Part shown: positions 26,690 to 35,644 of the stretch, in pieces | Layout of the letters: each line of letters opens with the position of its first letter | Position numbering within the stretch: the first letter of the stretch is position 1 | From: Planctomycetota bacterium | GTDB taxonomy: Bacteria > Planctomycetota > UBA1135 > UBA2386 | Length of the DNA stretch: 64,000 nt | Reading direction: 5' to 3' | Assembly (NCBI GenBank): GCA_014192625.1 | Contig: BJHM01000019.1 | Coordinates: forward strand, 1 to 64,000 | Notes under the pieces: generated by a model | The model's input: the letters and a program-made list of their open reading frames with translations, nothing else | What the model was told of the DNA's origin: nothing | The model's database searches: none | Position numbers and translations under genes: made by a program

Positions 26690-28090
26690 CTACGCCAACA
26701 ACTCGCCACGCACATGGCCGGCAACATCGGTGAGCCGGAAGTCGCGACCTTGGAAGCGATACGTCAACCTTTCATGGTCGGCCCCGAGCAAGTGCAGGAT
26801 CGTCGCTTGCAGGTCGTGCACGGGGACCGGTGTATCCGTCACTTGATAACCGAGGTCATCGGTTGCACCGACCACGGCCCCGCGCTTTACGGCAGCACCG
26901 GCCATTAGAATTGTGAAGCAATGAGGATGGTGGTCGCGGCCCAAAAACTTGGACCCGTCGCGCGCTTCGTTCATTGGCGTGCGACCAAACTCACCGCCCC
27001 AAATCACCAGCGTCTCATCCAGCAGACCGCGTCGCCGCAAATCGGTGATCAACCCGGCGAGCGGGCGATCGAGTTCGCGGCATTTCTTTGGCAACTGGGT
27101 CATCAGGTCATCGCCCGGGCTGGTGCCGTGGATATCCCACCCCGAGTCATAGATCTGCACAAAGCGCACTCCGCGCTCGACAAGACGACGCGCCAGCAAA
27201 CAATTGTTTGCGAGTGACACCTTGCCTTGCTCCGTGCCATACAGCTCGTGCACTTCCTTGGGCTCTGACCAAATATCAACGGCCTCCGGCACCGACATCT
27301 GCATGCGATACGCGAGTTCATACTGCGCGATGCGAGCTTCGATCTCGGGGTTAGGGTCGGCCTCGCCATGCAGCCGGTTTAGATCGCTCATTGCATCCAG
27401 CGTGCGGCGGCGCGTCGCACGATCGACACTCGGCGGGTCCTTCAGATAAAGCACCGGATCCCCTACCGAACGCAACTGCACGCCCTGATGCAGCGAAGGC
27501 AAAAAACCGCTGCCCCAAACGCTCTTTCCCGCCGAAGGCAGGTTGCCAGAGACGAGCACCACGAAACCTGGCAGGTTGTGATTGTCGCTGCCAAGTCCAT
27601 AGCTCGCCCACGCACCCATCGAAGGGCGGCCGATGCGCGGCGAGCCGGTGAACAGGAAGAACTCTGCCGGCGCGTGATTAAACTGGTCAGTCTGCATCGA
27701 CTTCACAACCATTACATCACTCATCACCTGTCCCAGGTGCGGCAGCAATTCAACTACATCCGCCCCCGATGGACCGTGCTTGCTGAATCCCCACTTGGTG
27801 CCAAGCAGCTTTGGGTGGCCTTTGATAAACGCAAAGCGCGCCTTGGCAAGAAACTCATCGGGGCAAAGCTGCCCGTCATATTTCTGCAGCACAGGCTTGG
27901 GATCCCACATGTCGAGCGGCGGCGGTGCGCCTTCCATGTGCAGGTAAATGACGTGCTTTACCTTGGGGGCAAACGGCCGCTTCGAATCTCCCCTGAGCAA
28001 CGAACCAAGCGCCATGCTGCCGAAGGCGAGGCCGCTGCTGCCAAGGAACCGGCGGCGCGTCGTGTTTAGCAGATCGTTTGGCAGGTCCAT
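26690..28090 (-). CDS. DUF1501 Tat-exported protein
   Basis: A 466-residue protein with a twin-arginine signal (TRRRFLGSSGLAFGSMALGSLL, split here: RRRFLG at 12-17 then a hydrophobic stretch). The rest matches the DUF1501 family of planctomycetes and relatives, which shares the alkaline-phosphatase/sulfatase fold: note HMEGAPPPLDMWDPKP near residue 51, NHAPAEFFLFTGSP near 138, IYDSGWDIHG and WGGEFGRTP. The role is unknown; the fold and export suggest a periplasmic hydrolase. It follows the DUF1549/DUF1553 gene by 8 bp, the classic pairing in this phylum. Confidence 0.9.
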   Translation of the reverse strand: MDLPNDLLNTTRRRFLGSSGLAFGSMALGSLLRGDSKRPFAPKVKHVIYLHMEGAPPPLDMWDPKPVLQKYDGQLCPDEFLAKARFAFIKGHPKLLGTKWGFSKHGPSGADVVELLPHLGQVMSDVMVVKSMQTDQFNHAPAEFFLFTGSPRIGRPSMGAWASYGLGSDNHNLPGFVVLVSGNLPSAGKSVWGSGFLPSLHQGVQLRSVGDPVLYLKDPPSVDRATRRRTLDAMSDLNRLHGEADPNPEIEARIAQYELAYRMQMSVPEAVDIWSEPKEVHELYGTEQGKVSLANNCLLARRLVERGVRFVQIYDSGWDIHGTSPGDDLMTQLPKKCRELDRPLAGLITDLRRRGLLDETLVIWGGEFGRTPMNEARDGSKFLGRDHHPHCFTILMAGAAVKRGAVVGATDDLGYQVTDTPVPVHDLQATILHLLGADHERLTYRFQGRDFRLTDVAGHVRGELLA

Positions 28091-28098
28091 TGCAGCGC

Positions 28099-30663
28099 TT
28101 ATCCCTTGGTAACGAACTCATCTAGGTTGAGCAACACATTGGCGCACAGGGTCCATGGCAAAACTGAGTCCTTACTGCCGAGCCGTTCGCGCTCAATGCT
28201 GACGAACAGGAGCATTCGCTGCAGTTCTGCAGGCGATGGCGCGCGCTGCAAAACCAATTGCAGCATGTGCGCGATCTTTGCCGCATCATCGCCCGGACAC
28301 TCGCGCAACGTGCGCTGCGCCAGCGCTTCTGCGCACTCGAAAAACTGCGGGTCGTTCCAGGTGACAAGCGCCTGCAACGGCGTATTGGTTCGCAGTCGGC
28401 GCAGCACGCAGAACTCGCGGCTCGGCGCGTCAAAGGTCGTCATTGCCGGGTGGGGACTCGTGCGCCGCCAAAGCGTGTAGATCGACCGGCGATGCTGATC
28501 CTCGCCAGCACTCGTCTGCCACTGGAGGCCAGAATACATCTGCCCCCAAATACCATCGGGCTGCTGCGGCATCACACTCGGGCCCAACAGCTTTTTACTC
28601 AATAGGCCACTGACCGCGAGCGCCTGATCCCGCAGCGTCTCGCCCGACAGACGGAACGATGCGCCGCGCGCCAGCAGGTCATTGTATGGATCGCTTTCAT
28701 ACATGCCCGGCAAAGCCACTGACGACTGCCGATACGTCGCCGACAACACAATCGTGCGCAACAACTGCTTGACCGACCAGCCGCACTCCATGAACTCAAC
28801 CGAAAGCCAGTCGAGCAGTTCACGCTGCAATGGCGGCTCCCCCTGCCTGCCGAAGTCTTCGCTGGTGACAACGAGCCCACGGCCAAACAGTTCTTCCCAG
28901 AAACGATTGACCTGCACGCGCGCAGTCAGCGGGTTGTCCCGCGACACCAGCCATTTTGCGAGCGCGAGCCGGTCCTTCGGCGCATCTTGCGGCAACGGCG
29001 GAAAGCACGCAGGGACATCCATGCTGACCGGGTCGCCCTGATTTAGAAAGCTGCCGCGCAAATGGATGCGCGTAGTTCGCGCACGATCTTTGGGCAACTC
29101 GCGCAGCACCGGCACCAACGGTCCTAGCAAAGATGCGAGTTCGCGCTCGCACTCCACCAGCAGAGCGCGGGCCGGCGCCAACTCGCCAGCGAACCGACTG
29201 TAGGCCTCACGGATCGTCAGCAGATCGGCTTCGCAACAGGAAGCCTCGGGCTTTTGCAAAGCAGCCTCGATCACAGCACCAAACTGGCTAGCACGCAGAT
29301 CGAAATAAAAACCGCCAATGCCGCCGCCATTGACCACCTTGAGCAGCAACTCATTATTTCCAGGCTTGAGCGTTACCTCGAGCAACTCCTGATCGGGCAT
29401 AGCGGCACCGGACGACTTCTTGGCAAAAACTTCGCGGCCGTTCCATTGCACGCGCAGCGCGTCGTCGTGGCCAACCGACAGCACCACCGTCGCTGCGGCA
29501 CTCGCCTGAATCGTGCGGTAAAGATAGTTCGCGCTGTTGTCGCCACCAAAGGTGTGCACCTTGCCATCACCGAAGTCTTCACGCTCCTGCCAACGCTGCC
29601 CTTCTTGCTCCTCATCGAGCTGCACTTGTAGCTCAGGCGCACGCGGGCGATCGAACGCATCGTCAAAACTCGCGCCACGCAACGGGCCGAGCAAATGCCA
29701 CGGCGATCGCGTTGTGATCGCCGCCGCGGCCGAAGCGAGGCGCTCCCGTTGCGTCTTGGCAAACGCGGCTATCGCCGTCTTATCCCCTCGCAACTGCTCC
29801 CGCAGCGTCGCCGCAATCTGCTGCAGCTCGGTAGTGCGCCGCATCTGCGCCGAGTTTGGCGCGCGCATGGTCGGCTGCTCGTCCGGCTGGTCGTTGTCCT
29901 CAGTCTGATCGAAGAACGCGAACAACTGATAAAACTCGCGCTGCGAGAACGGGTCGTATTTGTGATCGTGACATTGCGCGCAACCAACCGTTGAACCCAT
30001 CCAAACCGACATCGTCGTGTTGATCCGGTCGATCACCGCATCCGTGCGAAACTCTTCGTCGTCGGTGCCGCCTTCGGTGTTCGTCATCGTTTGCCGATGA
30101 AACGCCGTCGCCACCAACTGATCGATCGAAGGACCGGGCAACAGATCGCCAGCGAGCTGTTCCAGCGTGAAATGATCAAATGGCAAATCGCGCCCAAATG
30201 CAGAGATCACCCAGTCGCGATAGCGCCACGCATCGGGCCGCAGATCATCTTTCTCGTAACCCTGCGAGTCCGCATACCGGGCTAGATCGAGCCACATCTG
30301 CGCCCAGCGCTCGCCAAAGGCAGGCTCCGCAAGCAGCCGGTCGGCGGCGCGTTCAAAGGCACCATCCTGCAGGTCGGCGGCGAATGCAGCGACGGACTCG
30401 GGCTTCGGCGGCAGTCCACACAGGTCAAGGCTTGTACGACGCAGCCAAATAGCACGTTCGGCGGCGGGCGCTGGCGCGTTCCCGATTTGTTCCAAGCGCG
30501 CCAACACGAAGCGATCGAACGGAACCTTACTCCAGTTCTCGTTACGCACGGACGGCAACGGCGGACGCTCGACACGCTGATAGGACCAGTGCGGCGGTCG
30601 CTGCTGCGCGATCGCAACTGCGGCGACGACGAGGATGGCTATGGGTGCGCGTAAGAAATCCAT
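28099..30663 (-). CDS. DUF1549/DUF1553 exported protein
   Basis: 854 residues with an N-terminal signal (FLRAPIAILVVAAVAIAQ). Residues 45-250 are DUF1549, including CAQCHDHKYDPFS (228-240), a family hallmark that resembles a heme site. Residues 330-450 are a beta-rich insertion. DUF1553 covers about 550-830 (note ARVQVNRFWEELFGRGLV and LQALVTWNDPQF). Unlike many relatives it has no upstream planctomycete cytochrome (PSCyt1) domain. Function unknown; the family is expanded in Planctomycetota and thought to act on polysaccharides or in redox chemistry. First gene of a two-gene operon with the DUF1501 protein. Confidence 0.9.
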   Translation of the reverse strand: MDFLRAPIAILVVAAVAIAQQRPPHWSYQRVERPPLPSVRNENWSKVPFDRFVLARLEQIGNAPAPAAERAIWLRRTSLDLCGLPPKPESVAAFAADLQDGAFERAADRLLAEPAFGERWAQMWLDLARYADSQGYEKDDLRPDAWRYRDWVISAFGRDLPFDHFTLEQLAGDLLPGPSIDQLVATAFHRQTMTNTEGGTDDEEFRTDAVIDRINTTMSVWMGSTVGCAQCHDHKYDPFSQREFYQLFAFFDQTEDNDQPDEQPTMRAPNSAQMRRTTELQQIAATLREQLRGDKTAIAAFAKTQRERLASAAAAITTRSPWHLLGPLRGASFDDAFDRPRAPELQVQLDEEQEGQRWQEREDFGDGKVHTFGGDNSANYLYRTIQASAAATVVLSVGHDDALRVQWNGREVFAKKSSGAAMPDQELLEVTLKPGNNELLLKVVNGGGIGGFYFDLRASQFGAVIEAALQKPEASCCEADLLTIREAYSRFAGELAPARALLVECERELASLLGPLVPVLRELPKDRARTTRIHLRGSFLNQGDPVSMDVPACFPPLPQDAPKDRLALAKWLVSRDNPLTARVQVNRFWEELFGRGLVVTSEDFGRQGEPPLQRELLDWLSVEFMECGWSVKQLLRTIVLSATYRQSSVALPGMYESDPYNDLLARGASFRLSGETLRDQALAVSGLLSKKLLGPSVMPQQPDGIWGQMYSGLQWQTSAGEDQHRRSIYTLWRRTSPHPAMTTFDAPSREFCVLRRLRTNTPLQALVTWNDPQFFECAEALAQRTLRECPGDDAAKIAHMLQLVLQRAPSPAELQRMLLFVSIERERLGSKDSVLPWTLCANVLLNLDEFVTKG

Positions 30664-30770
30664 GTGGGGTATTCTGTTGCGGATCCTACCCGCGCTCGCG
30701 CGTAGCGCAGTCGATCATCCCAACCGACGTTGCAGCCGCGAGCAATGCGACCGGGATGGGTCCCTATAAG

Positions 30771-30912
30771 CACAGGGCCGCAGTGCCAAAGTGCCGCAGT
30801 GCCAAAGTGCCGCAATGCCACAGGGCCGCAGTGCCAAAGTGCCGCAGTGCCAAAGTGCCGCAATGCCGCAGGGCCGCAGTGCCGCAGTGCCACAGGACCA
30901 CAGTGCCGCATT
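30771..30912. repeat. Octamer minisatellite with 48-bp higher-order unit
   Basis: From 30777, seventeen consecutive octamers can be read in strict 8-bp register: variants GCCGCAGT, GCCAAAGT, GCCGCAAT and GCCACAGG. Units 1-6 and 7-12 form a 48-bp higher-order repeat that differs only in the last octamer. Translating it yields the artificial low-complexity frames seen here on both strands. It shares the octamer CCGCAGTG with the array at the start of the window. Confidence 0.93.
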
Positions 30913-31073
30913 CGGCACCGCGCATCCGGGTTTTGGCCGCGGCTCGCAGTGCCGCAGGGCCTTATTGGCGACGAAAAACAAGCCGGAGCCATCGCGTCAT
31001 GCGCAACAAAATGCGCCCAGATGATCCACAACGCACACTTCCCGCCGATGGCAACACGACTAGACTCTCCGCT

Positions 31074-31079
31074 AGGAGA
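31074..31079 (+). promoter_or_regulatory. Strong ribosome binding site of the LamG gene
   Basis: AGGAGA ends 5 bases before the ATG at 31085. It is one of the few strong Shine-Dalgarno sequences in the window and fixes the start of this gene. Confidence 0.7.
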
Positions 31080-31084
31080 TACCC

Positions 31085-32233
31085 ATGCGCATTCTGCCAT
31101 TCTTGATGTTGCTGGTCGGCGCCTCACAAGTTGCAGCGCAGAACCCCTGCTTACAACTGGTCAGCGGCATCGATGGTGGCGTCGACCTCGCATTCAACGC
31201 GCTGTTTGTGCCGCCAACCGGCATCACGGTCGAAACATGGATTACCTATGACGACGCATCGATCGCCACCGGCCTCTGGCGCTGGCCGACCATCATTCGT
31301 CAAAACACCAACCCCGGCGCCGAGGTCTGGTTTCTCCGCGTGAATGCCGCCAACACCGCAAGCCGAGTGCTGATCTTCGCGATGAAAACGCCGAGTGGCG
31401 TAAACAACTCGGTCAGCTACCCGTTCACTAGCGGCGAGTTTGCGCAGCTGACTCACATCGCTGCTACCTATGACGGGCAAAACCTCACGCTCTATAAAAA
31501 TGGCTTGCCGGTCGCCAGCCGCGCACTGTCGACGGCGCAGGAGATTCCCAACAATGGCGGCGCGATCCGGATCGGCAATGGCGACCCGAGCGTGGCGGGC
31601 ATCGAGACCTGGAATGGTCGCATCGACGAACTGCGGGTCTGGCCGATGGCGCGCACGCAGGCCGAAATCCAAGCGAGCATGAACGAAGCGCTCTCCGGCG
31701 TGCCGGGCGGCGTGTTGACCTTCAACTTCGACGGCCACTACATCGATACTTCTAACCTGCTGTTTGGCACGCCGTTTGGCAGTGTGAATTTCGGCGTCGG
31801 CCCCAACCTGACGCAAGCCTCGCCCAATGCGATCAACGTCGGCGTGAGCACCACCACGTGCAGCAGAGCGATCCAATCGCTGGCCGGATCCCTGCCCAAA
31901 GTCGGCAACACAGCGTTCAGTCTGTGGGCGATCCGCGGCCCAACCCCTGCGAGGTCACCACTTGCCCTGGTGGCGATCGGCGGACAGCCAGCACCTTCGA
32001 GCCAATTGCCATTTGCCGGCGTGCAGCTCGCGTTCGACATCACGACCTTTCTCACCGAAGTTGCACTGCTGCCTGCGAGCGGCGTGCTCGGCAATACACG
32101 TTTTGCCCTGCCGCTCCCCAATGCGCTGCGCCTAATCGGCACGAGCTACGTCTTTCAGATCGGCTACGTCGACGCGCTGTGCGGTCCGCAGGGCATCGCC
32201 GCTAGCGACGGCCTTTATTTTACCATCCAGTGA
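31085..32233 (+). CDS. Secreted LamG/concanavalin-like protein
   Basis: A 382-residue protein with a signal peptide (MRILPFLMLLVGASQVAAQ). Residues 25-220 form a LamG/laminin-G jelly roll: note ITVETWITYDD, HIAATYDGQNLTLYKNG and GRIDELRVWPMARTQAEI. Residues 250-382 are a second beta-rich domain ending DGLYFTIQ, a type of C-terminal region I associate with secreted planctomycete proteins. The start is fixed by a strong AGGAGA. Likely binds a glycan or surface component outside the cell. No enzyme motif seen. Confidence 0.8.
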   Translation: MRILPFLMLLVGASQVAAQNPCLQLVSGIDGGVDLAFNALFVPPTGITVETWITYDDASIATGLWRWPTIIRQNTNPGAEVWFLRVNAANTASRVLIFAMKTPSGVNNSVSYPFTSGEFAQLTHIAATYDGQNLTLYKNGLPVASRALSTAQEIPNNGGAIRIGNGDPSVAGIETWNGRIDELRVWPMARTQAEIQASMNEALSGVPGGVLTFNFDGHYIDTSNLLFGTPFGSVNFGVGPNLTQASPNAINVGVSTTTCSRAIQSLAGSLPKVGNTAFSLWAIRGPTPARSPLALVAIGGQPAPSSQLPFAGVQLAFDITTFLTEVALLPASGVLGNTRFALPLPNALRLIGTSYVFQIGYVDALCGPQGIAASDGLYFTIQ

Positions 32234-32236
32234 CGT

Positions 32237-32254
32237 GTGGCGCGGGCGCGCCAC
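32237..32254. terminator. Possible bidirectional terminator hairpin
   Basis: GTGGCGC-GGGC-GCGCCAC forms a perfect 7-bp GC stem with a 4-base loop, directly between the convergent LamG and protease genes. It lacks a T-run, so it is a candidate only. Confidence 0.4.
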
Positions 32255-32278
32255 GCTGCGGCACCAATCCGGCACTGG

Positions 32279-33688
32279 TCACTTCGCGTTGAGAAGGTCC
32301 CATACGAAGCTGACCGGCACGCCATAGTTGGCACCGCCGAAGCCTTGCAGAATCGCGTGATTGACGGCAATCACCTTGCCGTCGCCGCCAAACACCGGGC
32401 CACCCGAGCCGCCATGCGTGGTCGGCGCGTCGTAGACGAGTTTTTCTGGCAGCGCATCACTGATGATGCCCTGGGTGATGGTCGGCGAAACTTCGCCAGC
32501 GCTCGACAGCTTGGCAATCACCAAGGTCATGTTTGCGCGTTCCTTCTGCAGTGCTGCCACCACCGCAGGAGCGGCCTTCGCTAGCAGCGCGCTAAGCCCG
32601 GTCGGATACCCCACCACAATGGCTCGTTGATCGGGCAAACTTTCCAGCGAGCCAACATGGAGCGGCAGCAGCGGCAGGCCCGTGATCAAACTCGGCAACA
32701 GGCGATAGATCGCGACATCGATTTGATCGCTGCGCATCCGCACAGACCCGGGTTCGATCGAAATCGGTGCGCGATCTGGAAAAGTCGACGTGAAGTGACT
32801 GAAGAACGGCGTGTAGCCAGCCGCCAATAAGGGCTTCAGGTCTTCCGAGTATTCCCAGGGCGCGACCACGTGGCGGTTCGTAACCACTGCGCCATCGGCA
32901 CCAACCAAAAAGCCGGTGCCGGAGTATTCAAATTCGAACGGCTGCTCGGACTCATTTTGCGCCACCTCGCCAGAGGCATCTTTCATGCCGACAATGCCGT
33001 GTATGAGGCAAACACCAAGGCCCCACTTAGTCCGCACCTCCCTTGGCAGCTCGTTGGCTGCGGACAACTGATCCACCTTTTTGGCCTCGGCAGCAAGCCC
33101 CTCACGGAGCTTATTTATATCTTCGAGTGCCACTAAGTTTGCGAGGCGGGCCGCTTCGCTTGGCTGACTGCCAAACCAGCCTGCAATCCATCCGAGGGGC
33201 AACGCCAGCACGGCGATCAGGACTGGCACACCCACTTTTAGCTGCGGCGTAGCCAACGTCAGGATGTCGCGCGTAAAACCGCGCACAGCAGAGATGCTGC
33301 CGGAGTGGCGACCCACTTCGCGCGCGTCCAGCAGCATGCGACGCACCGGCTTGCAGACACTGCCGTTCGGCGCAAAGGCCCGGAAGCGCGCGCGCGGACC
33401 ATCAATGCCAAACTCGATCAGGTCGCCATCGGTTAGGATCACTTCCAGCACTTCGATGTGATTGACAAAGATGGCGCCCGACAATCCGCGCAGGTGGAAC
33501 GAGCAGTCGGGGGCGTTGTATTCAATGACCGCGTGCTGGCCGGCTACCGCTGGATCCTTCAGGCAAACCTTGGCAGTCAAAGCAGACCCGATTAGCAGCG
33601 AGTTGGTCGCATACGTAACGGTCTTGCCACGCAATGGGCCGGAAAGGTGCAGCAGTTGCGGTCGCACCCCTAGAACATAAGACTGCAC
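32279..33688 (-). CDS. FHA-domain, membrane-anchored trypsin-like serine protease
   Basis: About 469 residues from a GTG at 33688. The open frame reaches 33778, but the extra 30 residues overlap cutC and are not domain-like; a GTG at 33667 is also possible. Residues 5-95 are an FHA phosphothreonine-binding domain (DPAVAGQHAVIEY). A single hydrophobic helix lies at 152-173, then a coiled coil (175-215). The protease domain has a complete catalytic triad: His273 (TNRHVV), Asp324 (DQIDVAIYR) and Ser428 (GGSGGPVF). FHA inside and protease outside suggest that phosphoprotein binding in the cytoplasm is linked to proteolysis at the periplasmic face. Substrate unknown. Confidence 0.83.
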   Translation of the reverse strand: MQSYVLGVRPQLLHLSGPLRGKTVTYATNSLLIGSALTAKVCLKDPAVAGQHAVIEYNAPDCSFHLRGLSGAIFVNHIEVLEVILTDGDLIEFGIDGPRARFRAFAPNGSVCKPVRRMLLDAREVGRHSGSISAVRGFTRDILTLATPQLKVGVPVLIAVLALPLGWIAGWFGSQPSEAARLANLVALEDINKLREGLAAEAKKVDQLSAANELPREVRTKWGLGVCLIHGIVGMKDASGEVAQNESEQPFEFEYSGTGFLVGADGAVVTNRHVVAPWEYSEDLKPLLAAGYTPFFSHFTSTFPDRAPISIEPGSVRMRSDQIDVAIYRLLPSLITGLPLLPLHVGSLESLPDQRAIVVGYPTGLSALLAKAAPAVVAALQKERANMTLVIAKLSSAGEVSPTITQGIISDALPEKLVYDAPTTHGGSGGPVFGGDGKVIAVNHAILQGFGGANYGVPVSFVWDLLNAK

Positions 33689-33691
33689 ACC

Positions 33692-34453
33692 ATGCCTGCC
33701 AACACCACACACCCCTGCGTCGAGATTGTCGTCGACTCCGTTGCTGGCGCACTCGCTGCTCAGCGTGGCGGCGCGCACCGCCTTGAGGTGTGCATGGGGC
33801 TTGCCGAGGGTGGCTTGACGCCGAGCCTCGGGTTGCTGCGTGCAATCAAGGCTGCGGTCGACTTGCCCGTGATGGCGATGGTGCGACCGCGCGGCGGCGA
33901 CTTTCTATACGACGCAAGCGAGTTTTCGATCATGCGCGCCGATGCCGAATCGCTGCTCGCAGCGGGCGCGGATGGCCTCGTGTTTGGCGTCCTCGATGCG
34001 ACCGGCCGGGTCGATTTCGCGCGGATGAAAGAACTGGTGCACGCAGCGGCTGGCAAGCCCGTGACCTGCCATCGCGCATTCGATGTCACGGCGGATGCCG
34101 CGCAGGCCCTCGAGGATCTGATTGCACTCGGTGTAAAGCGCGTGCTGACTTCGGGGCAACAATCCTCCGCGTTGCTGGGCGCGGCGTTGATCCAAACGCT
34201 CGTCACGCTGGCTCGCGGCCGCATTGGCGTGCTCGCCGGTGGTGGCCTGCGCGCCAACAACGTCGCAGGTTTTCTAGCGCGCACCGGCGTGTCCGAAATC
34301 CACCTATCCGCAAGTGGCTCGCGGCAAAGCGCGATGCGTTTTCGCAACCCGAACGTGCCGATGGGCTGTGACGTGCCCGACGACGAATACACACTCCGGA
34401 TGACCGACGCCGCGGAGGTCACGGCGATCCTAGCCGCCGTGCGCCGTGCGTAG
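33692..34453 (+). CDS. cutC: CutC-family protein
   Basis: A 253-residue TIM-barrel protein. Diagnostic stretches: VEIVVDSVAGALAAQRGGAHRLEVC, split here as VDSVAGALAAQ then GGAHRLEVC, plus MVRPRGGDFLYD, TCHRAFDVT, VLTSGQQSSA and GVLAGGGLRANNV. CutC was first linked to copper tolerance in E. coli, but that role is disputed; recent work points to other activities. The start is only 3 bp from the divergent protease start, so promoters must lie inside the neighbouring genes. The C-terminal residues and the TAG stop are supplied by the first repeat of the downstream array. Confidence 0.9.
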   Translation: MPANTTHPCVEIVVDSVAGALAAQRGGAHRLEVCMGLAEGGLTPSLGLLRAIKAAVDLPVMAMVRPRGGDFLYDASEFSIMRADAESLLAAGADGLVFGVLDATGRVDFARMKELVHAAAGKPVTCHRAFDVTADAAQALEDLIALGVKRVLTSGQQSSALLGAALIQTLVTLARGRIGVLAGGGLRANNVAGFLARTGVSEIHLSASGSRQSAMRFRNPNVPMGCDVPDDEYTLRMTDAAEVTAILAAVRRA

Positions 34454-34925
34454 CAGTAGTTCGCCCTCGCCGTGTGCCGTGCACCGTGCGCCGTGCGCCG
34501 TGCGTAGCAGTAGTTCGCCCTTGCCGTGTGCCGTGCGCCGTGCGCTGCAGTAGTTCGCCCTTGCCGTGCGCCGTGCGCCGTGCGTAGCAGTAGTTCGCCG
34601 TGCGCCGTGCGCTGCAGTAGTTCGCCCTCGCCGTGTGCCGTGCGCCGTGCGTAGTTCGCCCTCGCCGTGTGCCGTGCACCGTGCGCCGTGCGCTGCAGTA
34701 GTTCGCCCTCGCCGTGTGCCGTGCGCCGTGCGTAGCAGTAGTTCGCCGTGCGCCGTGCGCTGCAGTAGTTCGCCCTCGCCGTGTGCCGTGCGCCGTGCGT
34801 AGCAGTAGTTCGCCCTCGCCGTGTGCCGTGCGCCGTGCGCTGCAGTAGTTCGCCCTCGCCGTGCGCCGTGCGCCGTGCGCTGCAGTAGTTCGCCCTTGCC
34901 GTGCGCCGTGCGCCGTGCGTAGCTC
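34434..34925. repeat. 40-bp tandem repeat array, 12 copies
   Basis: The unit is about 40 bp: a block of GCCGTGC-type heptads, then GTAGCAGTAG or GCTGCAGTAG, then TTCGCCCTC or TTCGCCCTT. Twelve copies can be counted, two of them shortened to 27 bp. The first copy overlaps the end of cutC and encodes its last residues and stop. Reading through the array gives long repeated-peptide frames on the minus strand that are artefacts. Confidence 0.93.
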
Positions 34926-35093
34926 GCCATCACAGTGCGCACACTCGCAACGGCGGCACGCAAAGCGCACGCACGACTTCGACCGAGATTCGTTGCGCCA
35001 AACGAATCCCACTGCTGGCGGTGGCTGGCGTAATGGTGGGCAAACCGACCTGCGGCAGGTTGCCTGTTACCACCAGCTGCTAGGATGACACGC

Positions 35094-35579
35094 ATGAATC
35101 CGCCAGCAAGCGACCCGTTGCTCACCGTGATCGAACAGCTGCTTTCCCAAGGCGCAAAGCCGCAATGGCCGACCGTGCTCGATCACGTGCTCAAACACTT
35201 CGACTGCCCGGTTGGCAGCGTGCATCTGCTCGAAAAAGAATCGGGCATGCTGAAGCTCGAAGCACAGCGCGGCTTGCCGCCGCCGGTAATCGATAAGGTA
35301 TTAGTGATTCCAATCGGCAAAGGCATGGCGGGTCTCGCGGCCGAACGGCGGCAACCAGTCCAACTCTGCAACCTGCAGCGCGACGAATCCGGCATCGTGC
35401 CAAGCGGTGCGAAGCTGACCAAGATGTCTGGCTCACTCGCAGCCCCAATGCTGAACGGCAACCACCTCGCCGGCGTCTTTGGCATCGCCAAGCCGCACGA
35501 ATACGAGTTCAGTGCGGACGAGACCAACTTGCTGATGGCGATTGGCGCGCGCCTGGCAAAACAGCTCGGCACGCACTAA
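35094..35579 (+). CDS. Stand-alone GAF-domain protein
   Basis: About 161 residues, almost all one GAF domain: PVGSVHLLEKE, IGKGMAGLAAERRQPVQLCN, SLAAPMLNGNHLAGVFGIAKPHEYEF. The start at 35094 has AGGA 8 bases upstream; an in-frame ATG at 35085 overlaps that motif. No output domain, so it may sense a small molecule or act as a free methionine-sulfoxide-reductase-like GAF (fRMsr). The key cysteines of fRMsr are not clearly present, so I do not assign that activity. Confidence 0.75.
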   Translation: MNPPASDPLLTVIEQLLSQGAKPQWPTVLDHVLKHFDCPVGSVHLLEKESGMLKLEAQRGLPPPVIDKVLVIPIGKGMAGLAAERRQPVQLCNLQRDESGIVPSGAKLTKMSGSLAAPMLNGNHLAGVFGIAKPHEYEFSADETNLLMAIGARLAKQLGTH

Positions 35580-35644
35580 CTACCGCTAAGAAACTCAGCG
35601 ACTCTACTCAGCGGCCTTGCGCAGCGGCCTTACTGCGACTTTGC

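Larger units (their letters stand above)
30664..31084. other. Divergent intergenic region dominated by an octamer array
   Basis: The 421-bp gap separates the divergent DUF1549/DUF1553 gene and the LamG gene. Its middle third is the 8-bp repeat array listed separately. It should also hold promoters for both genes; only the ribosome binding site of the LamG gene is clear. Confidence 0.5.

Noticed and set aside
30639..31127. Repeated-peptide frames on both strands around 30.8 kb
   Set aside because: Artefacts of the 8-bp repeat array, which leaves several frames open.
34434..34925. CRISPR array
   Set aside because: Units are contiguous with no unique spacers, and no cas gene is nearby. The same holds for the other arrays in the window.
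34419..35125. Long minus-strand frames with repeated RTAHGEGELL-type peptides
   Set aside because: They are translations of the 40-bp tandem array and overlap the cutC end; no real protein features.
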